Shown here in pieces: positions 33,526 to 42,449 of a stretch of DNA of 64,000 nucleotides. Positions within the stretch are counted from its first letter, which is position 1. Every line of letters begins with the position of its first letter. Under the pieces are notes generated by a model. That model was not told where the DNA came from. It made no database searches and saw only the letters and a list, made by a program, of their open reading frames with translations. The stretch lies in contig NZ_FNHW01000001.1 in assembly GCF_900103485.1 (NCBI RefSeq), positions 1,523,418 through 1,587,417 of the forward strand. The letters are read 5' to 3'. A program made the translations under genes and the position numbers. This DNA is from Fictibacillus solisalsi. Lineage in GTDB: Bacteria > Bacillota > Bacilli > Bacillales > Fictibacillaceae.

Positions 33526-33570
33526 AGCTATAGCATAGAAATTAATGCGAATCTATGCTATAGCTGTTTG
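33526..33570 (+). terminator. Terminator of the permease-lyase operon
   Basis: Perfect 14-bp stem AGCTATAGCATAGA / TCTATGCTATAGCT with a 12-base loop, followed by GTTTG. Confidence 0.7.
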
Positions 33571-33683
33571 GAATAAGAAAGATTAGGACAGGCATTATTA
33601 TAAGAAATTATCTTTTTAATTTAAAAGACGATCCTTATAATTAGTTTGCTCTGTTAGGCGGTTACCCCCTCAGACACATTGAT

Positions 33684-34223
33684 TCAATGTTGAAGCATCT
33701 CCAGATATTCCTCATATAAGGTTGTTAAAACGTCTAAACTTGATACATGTTCCACCCGTAAATTCCATAATGACGTTTTTAATTCTCCTCGTGTCATATT
33801 TCGGTCGTCTAAAATCGTTTCAAGTGAATCATCAATGGTTTCATATATATGAATAAGCAGTCGCAATTGATCTCGATCATAACGAGATACCTTTAACTTC
33901 CTAGTATCAAGATAAACTAAATCATCACGTAACTCCCGAACTTCCTTTTGCATGTTAATTAGCTCATAAATGCCTAATCTGACATCACCTTTCGTTTTAA
34001 GCCATGGTTGCTCAAGATAGTAAATCGATTTTTGAATATACTGGCTTAATTCATTGTTTATTTTCTTTTCAAGTACTTTATCTTGTAACGATTCAAGGTC
34101 CTTGCTGAATTGGCCAATCCCATGATTATCACCATTTAAAGTATATTCTTTTTTAAATGCAAGAAAGGAATACGGAAAATACCAATTACAAAACAAGGTA
34201 ATGACAACAGTAGCAATCAACAC
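33684..34223 (-). CDS. Uncharacterised membrane-anchored helical protein
   Basis: A 179-residue product from GTG 34223: one N-terminal hydrophobic anchor followed by a soluble, strongly helical, charged domain (DLESLQDKVLEKKINNELSQ; MQKEVRELRDDLVYLDTR). The GTG has no ribosome binding site. Seven codons upstream, an in-frame ATA at 34244 lies five bases after AGGGGGTG and would give the classical anchor start IKRKVFIVLIATVVI. Family unknown. It lies just inside the left edge of the second direct-repeat neighbourhood. Confidence 0.65.
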   Translation of the reverse strand: MLIATVVITLFCNWYFPYSFLAFKKEYTLNGDNHGIGQFSKDLESLQDKVLEKKINNELSQYIQKSIYYLEQPWLKTKGDVRLGIYELINMQKEVRELRDDLVYLDTRKLKVSRYDRDQLRLLIHIYETIDDSLETILDDRNMTRGELKTSLWNLRVEHVSSLDVLTTLYEEYLEMLQH

Positions 34224-34307
34224 AATGAAGACTTTTCTCTTTATACACTCACCCCCTTAATTCCACATTCAATTTACCATAAATTTCAAAATTTCAGAAC
34301 GGATATC

Positions 34308-34334
34308 AAAAAAGACAGGTACACGAGGTACCTG
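34308..34334 (-). terminator. Terminator left over from a decayed LysM gene
   Basis: CAGGTAC and GTACCTG pair around five bases with TTTTTT on the minus strand. It follows the LysM remnant. Confidence 0.7.
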
Positions 34335-34354
34335 CTTAATTGGCATTATCGGTT

Positions 34355-34502
34355 TTATGAAACACGGATTTTTTGGCCTATGCTAATTGATGTCTTTTCA
34401 CCATCGGATTCAGGGTAATTTTCACAGTAGTCGCTTTGAACATTACTGCATCCTGCAGAGATGGTGTCTCCTTTAACAACTGAATGGTAAATCGGCTAGA
34501 TC
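34355..34502 (-). pseudogene. Degenerate LysM domain fragment
   Basis: One frame reads YHSVVKGDTIS … SDGEKTSISIGQKIRVS then TAA at 34355. VVKGDTIS and IGQKIRVS are the two ends of a LysM domain; the middle is scrambled (CSNVQSDYCENYPE) and there is no start. It looks like the decayed C-terminus of a wall-binding protein. Confidence 0.5.
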
Positions 34503-34560
34503 GATAAGAGTATTGTTTTGCAAAGGTTGGAAGAACAGCTGCACAAAGAGCAACCTTGGA

Positions 34561-34893
34561 ATTGGTGCTTTTAAATCCTACTGATTTGAACATCCCCCTA
34601 TAATCAAATGTTACGAAAATAGCCAAGAAAAAAGACTTTCAAGAAAGTCATTTAAGCATTATTCGAATAGTTCATTAAATCTTCTACTTCTTATCTTCGC
34701 TTTGCTGTTTTGTCTTTGAGGATGGTAATTTTCTCTCCCTCTATGGTTACCCCATCTCCAGGTGAGGCATCAGCAGGAAAAAGCCTCTTCTCGAAATCTG
34801 GCGTTTTATTCCCGGTTTCAACGACTACAAGGTCTTCTTCAAAGCGGTCAATAATTCCTTTCATTTCTGGATCACATCCTTACTTTGGAGTAA
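34561..34893. repeat. Direct repeat, copy 2 (DUF3006 unit)
   Basis: Same sequence and orientation as 28262-28584 with a few substitutions and an insertion near 34590. The match ends at TTTGGAGT; beyond it the two sites differ, this copy continuing into competence-gene remnant sequence. Confidence 0.85.
34691..34864 (-). CDS. DUF3006-family small protein, copy 2
   Basis: 57 residues, differing from the copy at 28386 by four substitutions (…GVTIEGEKITILKDKTAKRR). Upstream on the same strand lies the remnant of the metallo-beta-lactamase-type gene that normally precedes DUF3006, so this copy keeps more of the ancestral context and is the likely parent. Same spaced AAGGATG ribosome binding site. 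Confidence 0.8.
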   Translation of the reverse strand: MKGIIDRFEEDLVVVETGNKTPDFEKRLFPADASPGDGVTIEGEKITILKDKTAKRR

Positions 34894-35133
34894 ATGAAGT
34901 CTTCGCTGTATACTTTTTCCCTTACCACTTTATACCCTTTGGCTGCCGACCATTCTTTACTGCTTTTGATTTGCCGATTGTGCCGGTATAAACGGTGTCT
35001 TTACTCTTGAAATGGAACACCGACTTATAGGAGCCGTTAGGAAGCCCTTTAACCTTTAAATAAATGATCAAGTTTTGCTTAGGCTTTGTATTATCCACGG
35101 CAGCGCTCTGCTTAAAGGACTTAGATGCTGATC
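34872..35133 (-). pseudogene. C-terminal remnant of a ComEC-like/metallo-beta-lactamase protein
   Basis: A frame reading NTKPKQNLIIYLKVKGLPNG, KSVFHFKSKDTVYTGTIGK and then a frameshift to AKGYKVVREKVYSEDF, stopping at TGA 34872. The FKSKDTVYTGTIGK segment matches, from memory, the C-terminal beta domain of Bacillus ComEC-like proteins that precede DUF3006. No start or catalytic domain remains. Confidence 0.55.
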
Positions 35134-35291
35134 ACCAGAAATTCCGCTAATATAAGCGGAATTATTAATTAGAAATATCTTTACTTTCTTATTTTCAATT
35201 TCATAATTCCAAATGCTTGCGTATATAAAAATGTATATGCTTTTAAATTGCTTTACCCATTGTCTAATAACTAATGTGAAGTACTAAGGAG

Positions 35292-35684
35292 TCAGCCAGC
35301 ACGGAGGGAGCGGATCAGAGTGATACCGGCAAGAATTATACTAATGATCCCTGTCACGATGGCGATGACAGCCGCAGCTCTTCCATCGCCAGTGCCGAGA
35401 CCACCAGGGAACATGGTCATATGAATTAAAGCATAGATAATGCAGACCAGGGCCACCACTACGGATATTATGGCCCCGTTTCTCCCCCCATTGCCAATAC
35501 GACGGATGGAGCGGGATAGAGACAGCCCAGCAAAGATTGCGTTCATTAGCCCCACAAACGCGTCTGCCGTGGACCAGATTCGCCCGGTCGTGATTACATA
35601 TCCGACTTTACTTTCAGCAAAGGCAATCGTTGGTACAAGTAGAAGTGCGCAGAGTATTCCGAATGAAACTAATTTTATTTTCAT
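35292..35684 (-). CDS. DUF6223-type membrane protein
   Basis: A 130-residue protein with a signal-like N-terminus (MKIKLVSFGILCALLLVPTI) and three more hydrophobic helices. Hallmarks are TTGRIWSTADAFVGL, LSLSRSIRRIGNGGRNGAIIS and GGLGTGDGRAAAVIAIVTG, the pattern of DUF6223 proteins. Function unknown. GAGGAGG lies ten bases before the ATG. It diverges from a two-component system, which may control it. Confidence 0.75.
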   Translation of the reverse strand: MKIKLVSFGILCALLLVPTIAFAESKVGYVITTGRIWSTADAFVGLMNAIFAGLSLSRSIRRIGNGGRNGAIISVVVALVCIIYALIHMTMFPGGLGTGDGRAAAVIAIVTGIISIILAGITLIRSLRAG

Positions 35685-35879
35685 ATACTCATTCCTCCTC
35701 TTTATTGTTTTTACAAACTGAATCTATATCGGCTTTCACTTTACACCAAAAATATCGAGAACTTATGCAGATCTTCCTCTCTTTGCGTGAATTTATTTAA
35801 GAACCTACCAAATCACGGTATAATTTCGGTAAGCGATATAACTCTCGTTAATGGAAGCGAACTAAACGGGAAAGATGTG

Positions 35880-36569
35880 ATGGGAATGGAAACGAAATTG
35901 TTGCTTGTGGAGGACGAACCGGGCATGCTGGAGGAGATGCAGATCTTTTTGCAACGCGAAGGATTCCGGGTATTGACCGCCTGTACTGGCAAGGAAGCGC
36001 TCATAATTGCCCAGTCTCAAAGGCCTGATCTCATCGTGCTTGATTGGATGCTCCCTGAGAAAAGCGGAATCGACGTTTGCCGCGAAATAAGAAAAACCTC
36101 GCATTGCGGTATTATTATGGTTACTGCCCGATCGGATGAATCGGATAAAATCGTCGGACTGGAAATCGGTGCGGATGATTATTTAACGAAGCCATTCAGC
36201 TTGCGTGAGCTCTCTTCGCGCATCAGAGCTTTACTTCGCCGCTTACGCGGACCTGAAGATAGGTCGATATTTTTGGAAAGAGATAACTTAATTATTTCTG
36301 AGGCGAAATGTCAGGTATCTAAAGACGGTAAGCAAATCCAATTGACACCTACCGAATTCAAAATTCTGTTGACACTGGCTGCTAAACCAGGCATTGTCTT
36401 TAGCCGTTTGCAATTAATAAAGGCTGCCTTGGAGGATGAGTACATGGGATACGAAAGAACGATGGATTCCCATATCCGGAATCTACGTCGCAAACTAAGA
36501 GACGATCCTACCAATCCCCGATATATTCAAACGGTATATGGTTTTGGTTACCGATTCGGTGAACGTTAA
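35880..36569 (+). CDS. OmpR/PhoB-family response regulator
   Basis: A 229-residue protein. Receiver domain: LLLVEDEPGM at the N-terminus, phospho-acceptor Asp in IVLDWMLPEKSG near 53, Thr in MVTARSDE and Lys in DYLTKPFS. DNA-binding domain: TPTEFKILLTLAAKPG…SRLQLI, then RTMDSHIRNLRRKL and YIQTVYGFGYRF. The start is taken at ATG 35880 because of GGGAAAG upstream; ATG 35886 is the alternative, and the long frame from 35787 has an unlike N-terminus. It overlaps the kinase gene by one base. Confidence 0.92.
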   Translation: MGMETKLLLVEDEPGMLEEMQIFLQREGFRVLTACTGKEALIIAQSQRPDLIVLDWMLPEKSGIDVCREIRKTSHCGIIMVTARSDESDKIVGLEIGADDYLTKPFSLRELSSRIRALLRRLRGPEDRSIFLERDNLIISEAKCQVSKDGKQIQLTPTEFKILLTLAAKPGIVFSRLQLIKAALEDEYMGYERTMDSHIRNLRRKLRDDPTNPRYIQTVYGFGYRFGER

Positions 36570-37723
36570 TGAGGATGACGTTCCGGATGAAAGTATTTGC
36601 CAGTATGGTACTTCTCATGCTTATTGTAAGTATCACTTTCTCTCTTACAACACAAATTCACACAGCCAAATTGATCGATCAATTTCAAAGGAAACAGATC
36701 GATGCCGACTATTTGAGAGCTACGCCCGAGGAGCAAATCGAAATCTTTAAAACTTATTTCCTTGATAATATGCAGATGGACGTACTGCTTAATGTCACAC
36801 ACGGAGTACGCTTGTTCTTTTTTATTGCAATCGGATTACTCTTCAGTTTTTGGATATCAGGGGTGCTGACCCGCCCGCTTAAAAGGCTTATAGCCGCCAT
36901 AGAGCGCGTGGCGCAGGGCGACCTAAACGTCAAAGTGCCTGTAGACACGAAGGATGAATATGGGAAAGTCGCTCAAACGTTCAATGATATGACGTTTCGC
37001 CTGCGTGAAGCCGAAGAAGCCCGCAGACGATTGGTGGCCGATGTTGCTCACGAGCTTCGCACGCCGCTGTCCATGATGCAGCTTAAACTGGAGAATTATC
37101 AGCAGTCCGTTCATCATATCCCGCCAGAAATGCTGCTTCGGATTCATGATGAAGTGATCCGAATGAGCCTTCTAGTAGATGATTTATATGTCTTATCGTT
37201 GGCAGAAGCAGGCCGGTTGTCGCTCAATCGCAAACCGCTTGATCTGACCGTTCACCTGGAACGAATGGTGGACGACGTAAAATACGAAGCGGAAGAAAAC
37301 GGATTAGACGTTTGCCTTTATACGAATTCGATGCCGGTTACCACGATAGCAGATGCGAGACGGATTACCCAGGTTTTCTATAATTTGCTGACCAATGCGA
37401 TTCGTTACACGCCACGTGGAGGGAAGATTACGGTTGAAATCGAAGATAGGGTCGCTGATGGGAATGCGTACTTTGCACGTGTTTCGGTGAGCGATACCGG
37501 CATCGGAATACCGGAGGAAGCATTACCCCACCTATTCGACCGATTTTACCGCGTAGACGAAGCGCGCTCGCGACATACAGGCGGTACGGGGCTCGGATTA
37601 TCCATCGCCCATCATTTTGTAAAAGCCCACGATGGGTTCATCCGCGTCGCGAGTGAGCCCGATGAAGGTACTACATTTTCCGTTTATTTGCCTTCGGGCA
37701 ATGGTATTTTAAACAAAGGGTAG
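36569..37723 (+). CDS. Sensor histidine kinase
   Basis: A 384-residue membrane kinase: two transmembrane helices (about 9-28 and 80-97) around a short 50-residue extracytoplasmic loop, a HAMP domain (LTRPLKRLIAAIERVAQGDL), HisKA with the phospho-His in VADVAHELRTPLSMM near 160, and HATPase blocks (YNLLTNAIRYTPRGG; VSDTGIGIPEEALPHLFDRF; GGTGLGLSIAHH). Start ATG overlaps the regulator stop (TAATG). The cue is unknown. Candidate targets are the divergent DUF6223 gene or the xylanase downstream. Confidence 0.93.
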   Translation: MRMTFRMKVFASMVLLMLIVSITFSLTTQIHTAKLIDQFQRKQIDADYLRATPEEQIEIFKTYFLDNMQMDVLLNVTHGVRLFFFIAIGLLFSFWISGVLTRPLKRLIAAIERVAQGDLNVKVPVDTKDEYGKVAQTFNDMTFRLREAEEARRRLVADVAHELRTPLSMMQLKLENYQQSVHHIPPEMLLRIHDEVIRMSLLVDDLYVLSLAEAGRLSLNRKPLDLTVHLERMVDDVKYEAEENGLDVCLYTNSMPVTTIADARRITQVFYNLLTNAIRYTPRGGKITVEIEDRVADGNAYFARVSVSDTGIGIPEEALPHLFDRFYRVDEARSRHTGGTGLGLSIAHHFVKAHDGFIRVASEPDEGTTFSVYLPSGNGILNKG

Positions 37724-38197
37724 AACCCCATGCCCATCAAGCCATCCATTTTTCGGATAAACAAACCCTCAACGTTTTCAATTACGCCAGTGGTTTATAT
37801 TACAATTAACACTTATTCGATATGCGGCAGGTAAAATGCCCTTTGGCCACCTTCTCATCTAAAACGGGGTCACTGGAGGTTTGATACTCCTTCGAAAGTT
37901 CAACGAAAAAAAATTGGATGTTCTTTCGGCATATTCGTGATGAAGTCGGAAACAGCATCTCGCCTTTCCCGAAAAACTTGTATATGTTAGTTAAGGAAGC
38001 TGATTGACGTCCAATTACTCTACAAAAGCAGCTGACTTGTTTGCAATATTAAAACACGGAATATCCATCCCCTTTTTCTCTATCATAAATACGAATGCAG
38101 ATCGAAACAACATACGGGATAAAGAGGTAAGTTGTAGCCCTAGATCATGACAGCTTATTTTTGATATTCATATGAGAATGGGCAGGATGGAACCAAA
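37724..38197. other. Gene-free spacer after the histidine kinase
   Basis: Several short open stretches on the plus strand but no start, ribosome binding site or recognisable product. Probably decayed sequence. Confidence 0.4.
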
Positions 38198-38232
38198 GAA
38201 AAATAAAAGTAGCCCATAGGACTACTTTTATT
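38198..38232 (-). terminator. Terminator of the xylanase gene
   Basis: AATAAAAGTAG and CTACTTTTATT pair around nine bases, with a T-rich tail on the minus strand. It lies 104 bases after the stop. Confidence 0.75.
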
Positions 38233-38335
38233 ATTTTCTACCAATAAACTTCTGGCGTTATTTGAATAGCACAACTGAAATGCTTTAAAAAAGGTTCCAA
38301 TAAAATAAAGTCAATTTTATTATGGACTTTCAAAG

Positions 38336-41284
38336 CTACTGCACACTGGTTTGCTGTGCTGCCTCCTGTTGTTCAGCTTCTTTCACAATATAGCATTTAT
38401 GAATCTTGTTGTTGCCCTTAGTGTCCACATAAACTTTATATGGTCCCACCTGGTAAACGTCTGCCGCGTTGTTCCTGATTAGTACCTCTTTCGTGTAAGC
38501 CTCCTTCGAATCATCTGCGTATACTTCCGTAACGGTAATTGTCAGTTTGTTTTGATTACCATTGAGTTTCTCTACCGTAGCCTTCGGTGTCGCGTTGACG
38601 ACAGTGACTACCGGGAGAATTACCGCGCCAAGTAATTCGGAACCATCATACACTACGACTGCATAATTCGCGCCGCCGTCAACATCGCTGCCTTTAACGC
38701 TAATCATCGCTTTGCCGTTTGCAAATGTCGCGGAAGCCACTGAAACGCCGTCCTTTTTCAACACCGCTTTGGAACCATCAGGTACATCCGCCGTGAGGGG
38801 GATGTTGGCGTTACGCTCACTCACAATACGCTCCACCGGGCTGTGGCTTATTTCAACGCCTAGACTCGTTAAGTCTTCGTATGAATAATTGGAAACGTAC
38901 TCATACAACTTAACACGGCTATCGGCTGCATAGTCCTCCAGAGGATCCGTGCCTCCTTGGCCGACGAAACCGTTTTCGTTTCCGTGGAGCGCATAAGTGT
39001 AATTGCTTGAACCAGTATGGGAAAATAACGTCGTCTCGCCGGTATCGGGGTCTATACCCGTGTTAAACCATACCGCTCGATCTAATGCATTATCTCCAAT
39101 AGTTGTATCTGTGCGTAATGAAGCCGTCATGTCACTGCTCAAATCCCGCCACAAAATAGAAGGGGCGACAAGGCCACCGTGAACGAGACTTAACATATTG
39201 TATCCAGTGTAACCGTTAGCGCTTGTATATGGTCCCGGATCGGGGCTGGTACTCTCATTAAAGATAAATCTCATATTGTCCTGAATCAGCTTCGGCGCTA
39301 CAATAACATCGTCAACTATGGTAACAGGCGTCCCCGCAAGCCCTCGTTTGGCGTTTGTTACACCGCCAGTCGCAGGGACGGATGTCACGTTCCTATTGGT
39401 CAGAGCCACACCTGAGTTGGCGGACACAACGATATAAGTCTTACCGGATTCGATCGTTTTGGCCATTCTCCAAAAATTTTCCGGAACAGTGAAATCTGTA
39501 ACACGCGCCGGATTAATCGGAGTCCATTTCTGATTCCACAAAGATTTCTTTAACGTCAATGTTTTTAAATGATCATCGTCTATACTACTATCTGTATTAA
39601 TAGAGAACGTGCCACCAGTATGTTTTGGTAAGGGCTGGATTTCCTTACTGTTGAGCATTGCCAGTTTACCGTCGTCCCGATTATAAAACTCCTGAAACAG
39701 TTTGAATTTGGTTTCACCATCACTGAAACGGATTTTGACGGTTGAGCGGTAGCCCGTATCCTTATAGTTTTGGTCTTTCTCCCACTCGGCGGTCATATGC
39801 CCGAAGTTTACCGTATACGTCGTCGATATTTTCGGGGAGTCCTTCCGGGCAATTTTCACTGTGGCCACGGCAGGCTTTTCTGCGCTCACCGTGCCGCTAG
39901 CGGGGTTGAGTTTAACACTGACGTCAACATCATCGTCAGGGTATTCGTGTGCGATGTTCGCGGCAGAGAAGTCAATCTTTGACACGTCCTTTGGCACGTT
40001 AACATCAAATTCGGTTTTGCCCGCTACATTGAAAACATCACCGGCGAAGTCAAACGACGTGAGCTTTGGCGGCAAATCATCCAGCCCCAGATAAGCCTCC
40101 GGATTTATTATGGCCCAATATCCTTCTTTTGGTGTACGACTGGAGTCGAATGGCAGCGGGTATCCCGTCCTGCGCCAGCTATTGTTATCAGACACACCCC
40201 AGAATGTAACACGTTCTATATTATTGGAATACTTCTTATATAGCATGAACAGCTTGGCGTACAATTTTGCCTGCTCCTTTAATTGCGTCTCGTTAGGGGG
40301 AACGTCGGCAGAAGTGCCGTTGAATTGTACGTCGAGTTCGGTTATGCTGATCTCACAACCGGTTTCACTGTATATCTTTAAAACTTCATCTAAATTATCC
40401 ACCTTGAGTCGGAGGTTGTAATGCCCCTGTATCCCGATGCCCTCAATCAGTTTCCTGCCGTTTGCCTTAGGGTGCTCATTTGCGTATCTTTCGTTAAGCT
40501 CGTTGACCATTGAGGCAATCGCGATTGCTTTGTTGGGGAGTTCCTCGTCGTTAAAGTCATTGTAATACAGAATTGCGTTGGGAGCTGCCTCACGTGCAAA
40601 CAAGAAGGCATCATAGATATAATCCCACCCGTTTCCGCCGTTAGCGTAGGCTTCAAACCATCTGGACGGCCGTTCCGTTGGTTGAATGCCGGAGCGAAGC
40701 GCGTTCCGCCAGTCGGTCGGATTTTCGGGATTATCCCTCATTGCTTCGTTAACAACGTCCCAGGTGTTGAGCTTATAAGGACCCTCACTATAGTGTCCGG
40801 CAATTGTAGAAATATATCTTTTCAAGCTGGCCCTTGCTTCAGTATAATTCTGACCGCTCTGCGGCCAGCCAGCTGACTGATTGTGCCAGGCCAATGCATG
40901 TCCAATCGTATAGAAACCGTCGGCTTTAACTTTAGTTAACATGTTGTCAGCTGATGTGAATGATGGATCGCGAGTTGGGTTGGACCATATGGAGTCGGGT
41001 TTCGTGGCGTTTTCAGGTGTTAATGCGTTATAGTGGAACTTCATAAAATCATACTTCGCTGTATCGGTTAAATCGCCCGGGCTAATAGTATTGCCGATAA
41101 GAAAATAATCCTTGTAGACTTCTTTCAGCGATACAACCTCTGTCGCTGAATTGCTCGAAGCCTTCTCATTGACACCCTCTGCAGCTGAAGCTTTGATGAC
41201 CGGTAATGCGGTAACGGGAAATGAACTTAAGGTAAAAACCAACGCTAAAAAATATGTAAGCAGGTTTCTAGCTTTTTTCTTCAA
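38336..41284 (-). CDS. Secreted multi-domain GH10 endo-1,4-beta-xylanase
   Basis: A 982-residue exported enzyme. Signal peptide 1-35 (…SSFPVTALPVIKASA). GH10 catalytic domain about 50-405: FNALTPEN-type motif (HYNALTPENATKPD), acid/base Glu 180 in NTWDVVNEAM and nucleophile Glu 316 in ISITELDVQ. About 570 further residues include an immunoglobulin-like region (about 405-490), a middle beta-rich region of unknown type (490-800), and a tail with VKGSDVDGGANYAVVVYDG and KEVLIRNNAADVYQVG. Start is TTG after AAAGGAATGAG. No S-layer-homology or sortase motif is at the end. Large xylanases of this build are typical of Paenibacillus, which suggests transfer. Confidence 0.88.
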   Translation of the reverse strand: MKKKARNLLTYFLALVFTLSSFPVTALPVIKASAAEGVNEKASSNSATEVVSLKEVYKDYFLIGNTISPGDLTDTAKYDFMKFHYNALTPENATKPDSIWSNPTRDPSFTSADNMLTKVKADGFYTIGHALAWHNQSAGWPQSGQNYTEARASLKRYISTIAGHYSEGPYKLNTWDVVNEAMRDNPENPTDWRNALRSGIQPTERPSRWFEAYANGGNGWDYIYDAFLFAREAAPNAILYYNDFNDEELPNKAIAIASMVNELNERYANEHPKANGRKLIEGIGIQGHYNLRLKVDNLDEVLKIYSETGCEISITELDVQFNGTSADVPPNETQLKEQAKLYAKLFMLYKKYSNNIERVTFWGVSDNNSWRRTGYPLPFDSSRTPKEGYWAIINPEAYLGLDDLPPKLTSFDFAGDVFNVAGKTEFDVNVPKDVSKIDFSAANIAHEYPDDDVDVSVKLNPASGTVSAEKPAVATVKIARKDSPKISTTYTVNFGHMTAEWEKDQNYKDTGYRSTVKIRFSDGETKFKLFQEFYNRDDGKLAMLNSKEIQPLPKHTGGTFSINTDSSIDDDHLKTLTLKKSLWNQKWTPINPARVTDFTVPENFWRMAKTIESGKTYIVVSANSGVALTNRNVTSVPATGGVTNAKRGLAGTPVTIVDDVIVAPKLIQDNMRFIFNESTSPDPGPYTSANGYTGYNMLSLVHGGLVAPSILWRDLSSDMTASLRTDTTIGDNALDRAVWFNTGIDPDTGETTLFSHTGSSNYTYALHGNENGFVGQGGTDPLEDYAADSRVKLYEYVSNYSYEDLTSLGVEISHSPVERIVSERNANIPLTADVPDGSKAVLKKDGVSVASATFANGKAMISVKGSDVDGGANYAVVVYDGSELLGAVILPVVTVVNATPKATVEKLNGNQNKLTITVTEVYADDSKEAYTKEVLIRNNAADVYQVGPYKVYVDTKGNNKIHKCYIVKEAEQQEAAQQTSVQ

Positions 41285-41927
41285 AAAAACTCATTCCTTT
41301 CATACCTTTTATCACTCTTTTTTGTTATTTGGAGCTTTGTTTGTAGAACATTATTAGATACAATAACTCATCCCGATGGTCCCATCATATTTTCGATTTA
41401 TACGAATACTCTGGTTGATTATACATACCTAATACACCATGCCATCATTACATTTGTACTCATGCACACACTCTCTAAAAATGTATTTCTTTTATCATAT
41501 CCGTACACCCACTTCCCCCTCTGGTTTAAGTAAGTCAAAATCCTAAATTAATTTTGACCTAAAACCTTTATTACTATGGCTTTCACCAATAGTTTCCAAC
41601 CTCCACCCGCTTCGGCTGCTAATCTTTCATACTTAACTGCTATAGGTGTTTCACGTATGATAGGTGTTTGATTCCTTAGTGTTCTTCAGCACTGACAGGT
41701 ATATCTTTGAGCTTTGGGTGTGCTTTTCCGCGTTCTTGCCCAACGCAAGCTACAAGTCCCTATATGACATGTTCTATGTCTTTCTGTCTGTTCATTCAGC
41801 CTCCACGTTACCATTCGTGAGTTCAAGCTCACTAAACTCTAACAAATACAGGTTTAATAGTAGAAAATTCAATAGCGATTTCCTCCTCTTAAGTTTTGTA
41901 ATCGCTATCATTTTGCCGAAACTGATT

Positions 41928-41944
41928 GTTTTATATTATAAAAC
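41928..41944. promoter_or_regulatory. 17-bp perfect palindrome, site 1
   Basis: GTTTTATA-T-TATAAAAC, flanked by TT and ACG. It shares TTGTTTTATA-N-TATAAAACT-N-CGTT with site 2. The shape suits an operator for a dimeric repressor. Confidence 0.6.
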
Positions 41945-42000
41945 TACGTTCTCTGAATCGTCGGTCAATTTTTCAGAACCCTTCTTTTAAGAGATTAGTT

Positions 42001-42017
42001 GTTTTATAATATAAAAC
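42001..42017. promoter_or_regulatory. 17-bp perfect palindrome, site 2
   Basis: GTTTTATA-A-TATAAAAC, starting 73 bp from site 1, close to seven DNA turns, so both sites face the same side of the helix. Confidence 0.6.
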
Positions 42018-42386
42018 TCCGTTTTCACTATTAAATTATCTGATTTCAATCATAGCTCGGTGCCTAATTTATGTCAATAATATTTTCTAAATTTTTCAAC
42101 TATTCTATCAATTAATATTCCAGAATTATTTATTTTGAATTGGGCTTATTTAAAAGGAAAAATACCCTTTAATAGCACACTCTAAATATAGAAGGTTTTG
42201 AAAACACTATCATTTTGCCTTAAATTAGCAGGTCATTCTGTTATCGAATTAAAGCAGTTTTTCCATCTGAACAGTTGTAATAATTGATTTTGGCAGATAA
42301 TAATCTTAATTTGCTCAATACTTTTTATCCATGCTATTCTTTTCCTAATATAGAAGTTATTATGCAGCTCTTGAAATCATTTAACC

Positions 42387-42425
42387 AAAAACCTCCAAAC
42401 CTCACTGAATTGTGAAGCCTGAAGG
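42387..42425 (-). terminator. Terminator of the L,D-transpeptidase gene
   Basis: A 14-bp stem with several G-T pairs (CCTTCAGGCTTCAC / GTGAGGTTTGGAGG on the minus strand) followed by TTTTT. Confidence 0.75.
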
Positions 42426-42449
42426 TTATTTTCTTGCTTTATTTATAAT

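Larger units (their letters stand above)
41285..42386. other. 1.1-kb gene-poor spacer
   Basis: No convincing gene. A 45-codon minus-strand stretch near 41550-41690 (…PIIRETPIAVKYERLAAEAG…) looks like a decayed coding end. Two perfect palindromes are listed separately. A 13-base direct repeat CTATCATTTTGCC occurs near 41905 and 42210. Confidence 0.4.

Noticed and set aside
41664-41990. 108-codon plus-strand ORF in the gene-poor spacer
   Set aside because: No ribosome binding site, Ser/Phe/Leu-rich content typical of AT-rich noncoding DNA, and it crosses one of the palindromes.
41900-42225. 13-base direct repeat CTATCATTTTGCC near 41905 and 42210
   Set aside because: Too short and AT-rich to exclude chance, with no matching flanks.
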